Positions 37,592 through 48,200 of a DNA stretch of 64,000 bases are shown piece after piece. Source of the stretch: Paragordius varius. Lineage: Eukaryota > Nematomorpha. Below the pieces are notes generated by a model. It ran no database searches, was not told where the DNA came from, and worked only from the letters and a program-made list of their open reading frames with translations. Position 1 is the first letter of the stretch, and each line of letters begins with the position of its first letter. The stretch covers positions 2,108,001 to 2,172,000 of the forward strand of contig OZ176052.1 of assembly GCA_964247055.1 (NCBI GenBank). Reading direction: 5' to 3'. The position numbers were made by a program, and so were the translations under genes.

Positions 37592-40500
37592 TCATGTACG
37601 ACTTTTTTCAACAGCCACTTCCAGCGATATATAAACATCGCATCGAAAGGTATCCATTAAGCTTTGACTAACTTTATCACTAATTTTACGGATTCTTTCC
37701 CCACTAGGACCAATAATTATTTTCTAAAATTAATAAAAATACAGAAAGAAATAAAAAAGCATGTATGCATGATATATAAAATTCGAACTCCAAAACGATT
37801 TTGTAATCCAATGACTTATTAGGTTGCTTTTAAGAAAAAAGCCAACGTTCAAAATTAGTTTAAAACCAATTATCGTAAAATTTTAATTATTAAAATCCAT
37901 TCTTAGAGAAAATTAAAAGTTACAAGTATGTTACCACAAATTAATCATTTTTTTGCTTAATTTAGATTTCTATTATATAAACTAAAATTAATATATTTTT
38001 TTACACAAAAATTCATCTATTAAAAAGTAAAACCCTATAATATAAGTTCATTATGAGAGATTTTACCATTAAGTTGTCTTTGGGGCATTTGATACTAGCA
38101 CGAATACGTAAAAGCCCAGATTCTTGTATGTAATATTCAATTATTTTCTAAAAATATTATTACAATTAATTATATTTTATAATCAAATAAAATTTATTAA
38201 AATTAATAAAATCAACCCTCTCATTTATAACATTGGAAAAAAGCGAAAACGGCTATTTTAACCCTAAAAACCGTCTATTATATTATTTTTTTGAGTCTTA
38301 TAAAAATACTTATTAAAATATTTGATTTTCTAATGATATGGTTTTTAAGAATCGATAACATAAATGTTTTATAAAAAAAACCTTTTTTATCCTATCAACC
38401 ATATTCAGCAGTTACATTTTTAAAAGGTGATAATCATTATATTGGAATAAAAAGTTGAAAAATCAGTTTTTTTACTGTGAAAAAAAAGAGCTACAACAAA
38501 AAGAATTAACTCACACACAATTATTTTAAATGTACAGTAAAAATTGAGATTTTACGGACAAAACGTAAAAAGACAAATATTTTTTTTTGGTAATTCGCTA
38601 TATTTTTTTAAACTTTATTTTCTTGATATCAATTCCTTGTTTTAAATTGCCTAAAATAAAAATGTATATTGGTTACACAATCAATTATATGTAATTTACA
38701 TTTATAATTATTTATAAAATAAAAATTAAGGTATAAGTATGATGTATTTTGAAAAACATATTTAGTTTTCTATATATCCTTACAATGTTGAGTATGTATG
38801 GTATCTGGAAATTTAAATGGTTTAATAGCTCTTGTCGTATGGCATCAATGACAATTTGTTCTGGTTGCTGATCTGTTACATATTGACTGTTATATTTCCA
38901 AGCTTGGTAAGGGGCTTCACACATAAGACAATCCTTAAAAATAAAAATAAATCTTAATTTAGATGCAACATTAAATTTTTTAAAAAGTATTTATGACAAA
39001 AAAAGATCCATTTTACAGTATTATAAAAACAAAATGTAAAATACAAGTAAAAAATGAAATTATATGGACAAAACGTAAAAATATACTGACAAATATTTTT
39101 TTCAAAAGACGACCATACTTTTTAAATCTTGATTATTTTAATTATAACTCATTATTTTAAGAGAAAATGTATCAAATACAGATGTAAATAGATACATCAA
39201 TTTTATTTTATACAATGGTAGGTAATTATCATATGTAATATTAATGTATAAAAAAGTATGGTTGTCTTTTAGAAAAAAATATTTGTCTTTATATTTTTAC
39301 GTTTGTCCGTATAATTTCAGATTTTACTGTATATCGTAAGATACATTTATATGCCAAAAAACTAATTTTACATTAATTCAACTATAGCGATAAAATATAA
39401 AGAGTAAAAGACGCATATTTTTAGTACAGAAAACTTATTTTTGATGATTTTTTATAACCTATATATTATCAAATGTGAAATATAAAATTGAGTGTAAACA
39501 ACCAATTTATATAGCTACGCCTTTATTCATAAACTAAAACGATAGGTTTTTTAATAAACATTAATATATTACATGATTTTCATAGAAAAAAAGATTATCC
39601 TTTAACTTTTAAAAGTTTTGTGCCTTGTAATTTCAATTAATTCGCATTGTATTTTTTAAGGCTTAAAAAATTACCATTAATTCATCTAAGCCATCATTAT
39701 CAAGAGCAGAAACCATAAATATGGAGTAAAAATTTGGCCAGGATGTGGATTCACGTTTCAAAGAATTTGGTTCAAGCGGTAGATTTTTAGCGTCTAAAAA
39801 GCAAAAAAGCATTAACAATCGTTAAATTTTTCGTCTCTTTTTCTAAAAAAATTATCTAACTAATAAAAAAAATTCATTGTTTTAAATTGTGGACAATATA
39901 GAAAGATCACAGAATAAAATATTTTTGATATAATTTTTATATCATATCAGAGCAGAAAATCACCCTATTAATTGCTCCCATTTTATTCTATGAGTTTTCG
40001 TTGCATGATTAAATTATATAAGCATTGAACATCGTTAATATTATACCTTTTTTTAATTACCACCAAATTTAATAAAATTAGAGTAACATTTAAAATTATA
40101 AAGATAAACAAATATTATTTTTTATAAAGAATACCATATTGAAAAAGTATTTTAAAAATAACTACCGTTTTGGATTGACAGTAAAAATTCAAATTATACG
40201 GACAAAACGTAAAATATAAAGACAAATATATTTTTCTAAAAGACAACCATATTTTTTAAATCTTGAGTTTTTTCAATATAACTGATAGTTTTAAACTGCA
40301 AATTATAAAATAGAAATGTAAATTGGTAGCACAATCAATTATGTAGTTTTCGATTGTAATTAAATATTTCATATACCAAAAATAAGGTTTAGGATGGTTG
40401 TCTTTTGAAAAAGTATATTTGTCTTTATATTTTTACGTTTTGTCCGTATAATTTCATCAATTTTTACTGCAAACATTAAAATTATGGTTTCCTTTGGAAG

Positions 40501-43500
40501 TATTAGCTTCTAAGTTTTATGGTTTGTTAAGTTTTTAAATTTAATTACAAAAAAAACCTTCAAATATTTTAGGATCTAATGATTCATGATTCGAATAAAC
40601 GAGAGAATTTGTTTTATCATGGACGTGATGTGATTTCATTATAGTTGGGATTGTTTTAGGCGACGCGTTAGAAATATCATCCTTTTCATTTATATAAATT
40701 TTGTCCTTTTCAGACATGTTAGGTTGATTGGTTTCCGAGTTTTTAACTGAGCTCATTTTACCAATCGTTCTACGGGCATATCTAAATTTATAATTGTTAC
40801 GGTGTTACACGCAAATTCTAAATATATACTTTGGTTGTATATCATAATTTTCTGTGAGATTTGAATTGTCTTATTTTGATATTTTTTTGTATTAAGTAAA
40901 TATTATATCCTTTGTTACTCGAAATTTTATGGTTAGAATGCAAATTATGATCACCTAAAAATAGTATATATAAAGCACAAAAAACCGAATAAACATCATT
41001 TCAAGTTTACGTTTTATACCCTTGTTACCTTTCTAACATCTGGTGGCCAAGACGAGTAACAAAAAAATATAAAAATAAGACAATTCAAATCTCACAGAAA
41101 ATTATGATATACAACCAGAGTATATATTTTAAATTTGCATGTAACATTACTTCACCCTTAGGCGAAATAATACTAGTTTGAATGAGAACATCATGTGTTG
41201 GGTGAGTCACGAATCATTTGCATAAGGTACATCATAGTTTGAAGGATAACATGTGTTGTGTGTGCCGACGGATCATTTGATCTATGGCTCACGCCATCCA
41301 TTTCTTGCTAAACTGGTCCAGTCGCACTGAAATACTATCGGCGCTGTGAGGAATCTGAACGGTATCCTTTTATAACGGAAACATCCTCTTAGCGTTGAAA
41401 TCGTACAGGGTGTAGCGTCTCTTTAGCTCGGCCTGGGGAGGTAGGCGTCTTACAGATCAATCTTGTTAAAAGCTTCTTGCGGTGAAATATTATAACTTTT
41501 GATTTTTCTATACTTGCCATTTAGGGTGCCCACTAACCTTTCTACCATCCCATTACTTTTAGGATGATAGGGGGTTACCCTCACGTGTTAATTCCCAAGT
41601 TTGTTATAGTGGTTGTTAAGTACGAAATATTGAAATAAGAAGCGTTATCACTTATTACCGTCCTCGGAAACCCAAACCTGACAACGGTTTCCTCGAGTTT
41701 GTGCAATATGTTTACCGAATTAACCCGTTTAAACATGAACCCTTCTGACTATTTTGATAAGCTATCAATCACCAACAACCAAAAATACCCGTCAACTGGT
41801 CCCGCTATATCGATGTGTAAACGCTCCCATATCGCAGCATTTGGATCCCATTGATAAGTGGGATTTTCACCTAGGCTTGGCTTGTTTCCTTAAGCTAAAT
41901 TGGCTGTACCTTCTTACCAAATCGTTCTCTAATTTTGGCCAAAAACAGGTAAACCTTGCCATTGCTTTCATCGTTTCTACATTATTACTGTGTAAATAAT
42001 TGACAACATTCGCCTGTAAGCTTTCTGGGATGATTATTCGATCGTTCAAACTTAGCAATCCATATTGGTACGAAATTTCTCCTTTCCGGTTCGTAAACCC
42101 AGCCAACTCAACATCACTCCAATCTTGATTATGAATAGCCTTGATTAACTTCTGCAACATTTTATCCTTAACTGTCTCTCTCCGGATCTCATCTCGACTT
42201 AAATGAACATTATGACAATTTAGGAACCTAAGATGTCTCGTTACCATGTAATCTCTATCAATTGTGTCAGTATTATCTTCACCGGGACATCTTGACAAGT
42301 AATCGGCTCTATTTTTCGGACCCGCCTGATACCTTAATTCAAAATCATAATCATTAAGACGGTTAACCCATCTTAAAACTTTCGAATTCTGAATTTCTTT
42401 CAAATTTCTATCCATATTTATTAACCTAACCAGTGGTAAGTGGTCTGTCAAAATTGCGGACAAGCTTTTAACAAGATTGATCTGTAAGACGCCTACCTCC
42501 CCAGGCCGAGGATACATCCTCTATGATTTCAACGCTAAGAGGATGTTTCTGTTACAAAAGGATACCGTTCAGATTCCCCACAGAGCCGATAGTATTTCAG
42601 TGCAATTGGACCAGTTTAACAAGAAATGGTCCAGGATGGCGTGAGCCATAGATCAAATGATTCGTCGACAAACCCAACACATGATGTTCTCATTTAAACT
42701 AGTATTATTTCGCCTAAGGGTGAAATAATGTTACATGCAAATTTGAAATATATACTTTGGTTGTATATCATAATTTTCTGTGAGATTTGAATTGTCTTAT
42801 TTTTATATTTTTTTTGTACTAGGTAAGTATTATATCCTTTGTTACTCGAAATTTTATGATTAGAATGCAAATTATGATCACCTAAAAATAATATAGATAA
42901 AGCACAAAAAACCGAATAAACATCATTTCAAGTTTACGTTTTATACCCTTGTTACCTTTCTAACATACGGTAAAAATTGAAATTATACGGACAAAACGTA
43001 AAAATGTAAAGACAAATATTTTTTTATAAAAGACAACCATACTTTTCAATCATTATTTCTTATATAAATTATTTAATTACAATCTTAAGTAACATAATGT
43101 GTGACTACACATCTCTATATCATACCAAATATTGACTTAAAAAATTATATTTTTGATAAAATTAAGATAATATAACAGTGATTACCAGCTGTGTAATGAA
43201 GAAATAATGGATTAATAACCCAAAAATGTATATTCTATCGAATAATGCATCCTAACAAAGTGTTTACAAAAACTAATGCATATATAACCTATTAAACGTC
43301 AAAAAACATAATTTCTATTATATTATGAACCTTAATTTTTCAAGCGCTTCTAGGTTACGTAATATTTCAGGTCTTTTATTTTCACATTCATCGCTATTTC
43401 CATTATCCCTTTGCTGCATATTATTATCATCAAATTTATTTGCAAACTTATCTTTCAGAGGTGTAAATTCAGGCGTTTTATTAGTCACTAAGATTTCGGG

Positions 43501-45187
43501 TTGCGATTGACCGCGAAAATATCCATTAGTTAAGCATTTCACTGTATCCAACAAAAGGGATTTAGGATGAATTAAATCAACCTATTATAAGATATGATCA
43601 ACATATTCACCTTCTTACATTAAAAATATTAACCATTTCTAAAATATTTGGATTGATAAGGCAAAAATATTATCATGAAAAATATGAATTGATAAAATAG
43701 ATAGTTTTTAATGTTGATATTTATCGTAAAATGCATATATGCAATTGTTGAATTTTAAACAGTCGGTTAAATTTTTTTGAAACTTTAAGGGTTATAAAAA
43801 ATATTTTTTAAATTTAAAACAATAATAATATATTTTATAAGAACTAACAAATTTTTCCAATCAATTAATATATATATATATATATAATTTATGAAAACAA
43901 ATCAATACTATAATTATTAATAAATGATCACTACAAATAAAAGCTAAACTTTCCTCTTACAGAAAAGAAATCTCGATTTCGTAAACTGTATAATATAATT
44001 AATTTTTAATAGAAAAATATCGAACATTGGATAAAATCTAAACAAGGTTATTAGTAACTAAAATTTTTCAAACAATAATTATAATCACATTATATAATAC
44101 TCTGATCTAATATTCTACCTTGTTTAGAATTAGTATCGATTTTTTATCCTTATTTTGTTCAAGAATATCCAGAGTTAAAAGATCTAATTTATGTCGAGTC
44201 CATATATTTGATGCATCCACTACCACACAAACTAAAATAATTCATTTCTTAATATATTAAGAAATTATTCCAATCAATAAAACAATTTTTTGACTTAAAT
44301 AAAGGAAAGAAAAAGGTGAAAATACATATATTTTTCGTTTTTTCTTAATTTTGACAAAAAGAATTGTTCTTTACCGTAAAAAAAGTATTTATGACAAAAT
44401 CAAATATTTTATATTGGTATGTTTATAAATCAAACATAATATTTTATTCATTCCGTATAGTCTAGATATACTTTTAATGATTAAAGAAGCATATAAAAAA
44501 TTTGGTATTCTAAAGAAAATAGCGCATAAAATGTTAAAAAAACTTTGTGAAAAACTATATTATCTATTATTTTTATTAAATTTTTAACAGTTATAATACC
44601 AAAATTTTTTAATATATATAGAATGACTTTCAGTAAAAAATAATTAAATTATCCATGATTTTATTTAATTTAAAAAATATTTACTGATATCGGCATCTTT
44701 TGCAGCGGTTTGCGGAAGGGTGGACATTTCAATATCAAGATTATGCCTATGCATTAATCCAAATAGTACTTTTTGCAATGCTTTTTGTTAACAAGGCCTG
44801 GTGTATCGTAAAAAGCTAATTGGATATCCTCATTGGTAAAAACTGAAACAATGTTTTTTCGGGTTGTGTGAACTTTTCTGGATTCGGATAAGACCTATAT
44901 AATAAATTAAAAATCGTATACCCTCCAATTCATAAGCTTATTTATTAAAGTAGATTTTCCCGAATTGGGTAAACCAATAATTGACACCTTAAGAAATTTT
45001 GCTTGATCAAATTGTTCTGGTGGAAGTTTTGACAAATATAATTGTTCATCTAAAAGTTATATGAATCGAAACTTTTAGTTTTTGGAATGGATTTCGTTAA
45101 AATTTCCTTATTTATGGTTTGACACTGGACGGAAGAATAGTTTTTAAAAATATTTGGAAAAATAATTTTCCATGCTTTTTGAAGCAT
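37592..45187 (-). CDS. ERAL1: ERAL1, mitochondrial Era-like GTPase
   Basis: GTPase that binds the 3' minor domain of mitochondrial small-subunit rRNA and assists mitoribosome assembly (family knowledge). Eleven exons join in phase to 499 aa (human, from memory, 437): 45073-45187, 44922-45049, 44770-44894, 44685-44746, 44119-44231, 43331-43581, 40558-40781, 39675-39793, 38784-38933, 38067-38147, 37592-37723. The N-terminus (MLQKAWKIIFPNIFKNYSS) has basic and no acidic residues, as in a mitochondrial presequence. G1 is GLPNSGKS; the SRKVHTTR switch region, G3 DTPG and G4 NKVD (split by intron 5) follow, then MVSAL as G5. The C-terminal KH domain has IIGPSGERI and LMDTFRCDV. A hydrophilic insert of about 70-80 residues between G4 and G5 explains the extra length. 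Introns 1-3 are only 23, 27 and 23 nt. Intron 6 (2.5 kb) carries an LTR fossil, and introns 7-9 carry MITEs. Divergent from the SLC38 gene; ends 0.7 kb from the protease gene. Confidence 0.95.
38533..38735. mobile_element. Family A MITE, right end missing
   Basis: Left arm TACAGTAAAAATTGAGATTT with the CGGACAAAACG block, and interior sequence shared with the copy at 40177 (CACAATCAATTAT). The right arm is absent; the remnant lies in ERAL1 intron 9. Confidence 0.65.
39042..39331. mobile_element. Family A MITE
   Basis: About 290 bp with inverted arms of roughly 100 bp: ATGGACAAAACGTAAAAATA at left, ACGTTTGTCCGTATAATTTC at right, ending TACTGTA. In ERAL1 intron 8. Confidence 0.85.
40177..40471. 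mobile_element. Family A MITE
   Basis: ACAGTAAAAATTCAAATTAT at left and the complement-like ATTTCATCAATTTTTACTG at right, with GACAACCAT/ATGGTTGTC inside. In ERAL1 intron 7. Confidence 0.85.
40803..42965 (-). mobile_element. Ty3/Gypsy-type LTR retrotransposon fossil in ERAL1 intron 6
   Basis: Two direct repeats of about 237 bp (40803-41038 and 42729-42965) begin TGTTACA and end TAACA, and are flanked by a perfect 5-bp duplication TACGG (40798-40802, 42966-42970). The repeats differ at few places, so the insertion is fairly young. On the minus strand the interior encodes the Ty3/Gypsy RNase H end and the integrase zinc-binding region (about 41867-42517); gag, protease and most of reverse transcriptase are absent. 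The interior also holds an inverted duplication of about 400 bp (near 41056-41475 against 42465-42830). It is a much-shortened, broken copy. Its right duplication falls on the first bases of a family A MITE. Confidence 0.85.
42966..43060. repeat. Family A MITE arm beside the LTR fossil
   Basis: TACGGTAAAAATTGAAATTA leads into the usual GGACAAAACG and GACAACCATAC blocks. Only the left arm is recognisable. Its first five bases are the target duplication of the LTR element. Confidence 0.7.
44747..45072 (-). other. ERAL1: Three ultra-short introns of ERAL1 (23, 27, 23 nt)
   Basis: Intron 1 is 45050-45072 (GTTTCG...TTTTAG), intron 2 is 44895-44921 (GTATAC...ATATAG) and intron 3 is 44747-44769 (GTACTA...GCATAG). 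Each contains an in-frame stop if retained. Removal joins TKN-EQLYL, NWR-VLSES and CKK-HNLD, and the number of residues from the P-loop through SRKVHTTR, DTPG and on to the conserved Asp-Ala-Ser stretch then equals the human protein as I recall it. Predicted from sequence only. Confidence 0.85.
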
Positions 45188-45278
45188 GTTTTTGCTGTCT
45201 GGTTTGCCTTAAGTCATAAATTCAGATGTGAATTGCGTATGACTTAAATATCAAAAATTATTTTTCAATTTTGCGATT
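45188..45278. promoter_or_regulatory. Bidirectional promoter between ERAL1 and the SLC38 gene
   Basis: Only 91 bp separate the two divergent start codons. Near the centre is a perfect 10-bp inverted repeat, TTAAGTCATA (45209-45218) and TATGACTTAA (45238-45247), spaced 19 bp apart, so each gene sees the same TGACTTA half-site at a similar distance. There is no TATA box. The half-site resembles AP-1/CREB-class targets; binding is inference. Confidence 0.7.
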
Positions 45279-48200
45279 ATGGTCGATATAGATACCTCTC
45301 AAACCATTGTATTAGGCAATAGCATTATTGGTGTTAGCATATTAGCACTTCCATTTGCCTTTCAAAAAGTTTTTTTGTTATAAACTTTTGTAGTGTGGTA
45401 TTTTATTGGCCATCCTAATCTTTCTGATTGCTTGTTGGATAAATAAATCATCATGCCGGTTACTCATTCGATCTGCTGTGTTAACCAAAACAAATTCTTA
45501 CGAAGATGCATGTTAGATTTATATGTATAACTTAATTTTTAGCGAGTATAATATTGGGCTTTTCTGGATGCGTTATAACACAAATTAGGTATATTTTGAA
45601 TATATACAAAAATATAAACAGTTTAATCCTTTTCCTGTTTGGTATTTGTTCGGCTTACTTGATAGTTATTGGAGATTTGGTTCCCGAAGTTTTTTGTCGC
45701 ATGTTTGGATTACAAGTTTTTGATTATTTTAAAATTTTAGGATCCAAAAAGTACCAGAACATGGGTACTTTTATTTTTCTGTTCGGTTGTGATATTACCT
45801 CTTAGTTTTACGAACCGGATAGAACGAATGAATCGTGCCTCAACCCTATGTGTCATATTCTATATCCTTTTTACCCTTAAAGTATAATTATCATAATGCT
45901 TAAATATATTTTGCGAATATTTTTATACATCAAATATGCATTTAATTCTCATTTTTTATTGTTATTTCATAATATGATTTTAACAGAGTTCATTACTCAA
46001 ATCATTAAACCAAAAAAACTATAATATTTTAAGTTTTCTTTATATCATATTTTTTTATGTATAAACTCTATTTCATGATATTCATTGTTTTTTGTTTTAA
46101 ATTGCACATAAAAGGCAATTTTTCAAATTTTAAGAATTAGAGTTTATGTGTTCATATTTTTTTGTTATTCATATTATTTGGCTATAAATTTAAATAATTG
46201 CACTTACAGTCATGTATATGTAGAATTGACAGACGTTTTTAAATGATTATAATTTGTTTTTAATTGTAATGTTTTATATGTCAACTTTCAACATGCGCAT
46301 TTTTTAAGCATTAAAATAATAATAGCTTATTTATTGTAAACAATTAAAAACAAAGTAAAATCAATTATAAACGTATATCTGACAATTCTAAACATACATG
46401 ACTGTAAATTGAACCATTTCACCAGAAAATTGATCCTAAATTTGCAAAAAATATTTTAAGCCTATATCGGAATCAAAATTGCCTTAAAGGTCTTCTCATT
46501 ACAAAAATCTCCATAAGGGACGGGGATCATTATACTGGAATTCAGTGCACTATAATAATATATTATAAGTCCATAAATAAATTTATGTAATTTAGCTATT
46601 AAACGGTATTATTTAATTAATTCTATACATTTTGTGGTTTAAACATAGATTTTCTTTGAGGCATTACCCAAATTGGCTTTTCAACTTGATCAAATATTCT
46701 TCCAATTAACATTTTGGCACACGAAAGGATTATTGAATGCCCTACCTATTATAGCTTTATCCCTAACATGTCAAACGTAATTTAAATTTTTTTGGAATTT
46801 AAAGACTTTATTTTGTTTATTCAGGCGGCAATTGCTAATAATTTGGGTATATTTTCCTAAAAGCTAACTAGTCTGAAGGTATTTTTAAGACCTCATAATG
46901 AGTCAAAAACAATATTGAGCATTATGTTTGATTTTTATACAAATATATCTAAAATAATATCAAATTTTTAACATTTTTTTGACAAAGAAGGGTTATGATG
47001 CGGATCGCTACATATATACCATATACACTTCGAATTCACGCTTGAACAAATCATAAAAATTCAAATTCACCCTTGAACAATTTAAAATAATCTTAAAATA
47101 AATTTGGTTTCTGATATTGAAAATTTCCTATATTAGGCATTTTTTTACAAAATGTAATTTCGTTCAAAATTAAAATAAAACTGAAAAAATAATAAACTAT
47201 ACCGTGGGTAAATATTTCATATTAATGATGAGTTATATTAGCTTAAAAACATATAATTTATTTTTAGGGTGAATTTGAATTGTTCGAGGGTGAATTTGAG
47301 TTGTAAAGGGTATTATTAGTCAATTTGCTGTATATAATAAAATAATTTTTGATTTTTAGACAATTATTTCTGGTATACCAAGCTCTATCACACCCAAACC
47401 AAAAACGAATGGCCCGTATATATAACAATGCCATAGATACATGCACACTTTTATACATATTGGTAATTATACATCCTAATCTAGACTAAATATTACTTTA
47501 ATCCTAATATAAATTTCCATGCGCATATACGCGATTTGCACTTTTGAAAATTACTTTTTTAACATTTGAGATTTAACGGTTACTTAACATCTGTAATTCA
47601 TTTTAAACTAAAATTTTATTTTTGGGTTGTATACTATCACAATTCATATAGTTAGACATCTACCATATTTCTTTTTCATTTTAGATTTTGTATAATTTTT
47701 TTCACATATTCAAAAATTATTGTTTCATATAATATATAAAAAAATAACAGAAATTATTAAAATATTTAAAAAATTTCATGATATTATTTAATACAATTTC
47801 CAAATTCACCCTTGAACAATTCACTTAAAATATGAAATTCTGCTTACAATCAATATAATGCTGAAAAAATAATAAACTATGTCGTAAAAATATATTTCAT
47901 ATTAATGATGAGATATATTATCCCGAAACACATAATTTAGAGTGAATTTGAATTGTTCGAGGGTGATATTGAATTGTAAATGGTATATAAATAATGGATA
48001 ATAACACTAGACAACAAATTTTAACTTTTTTGAACTGCCATTCTTGTAAATTTAATATTTATTTCATTAAAGTACATAATTAGTATATCTGAAAAGAAAA
48101 TTGGTCTAGTATGGAAGAATTTTTTTATATGAGAGGTTATCGATAATTTTTGGCCCCGATTTAACATTAAACTCGAAATTTCGAAAATTAAAAGTTTTAG

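Noticed and set aside
44747-45072. Reading the ERAL1 frame breaks as one-base homopolymer errors or pseudogene decay
   Set aside because: Adding one base to a T run and one to an A run would also open two of the frames, so this was considered. It does not explain the third break (44895-44921) and leaves extra residues relative to the family, whereas short GT-AG removal fits all three with exact length.
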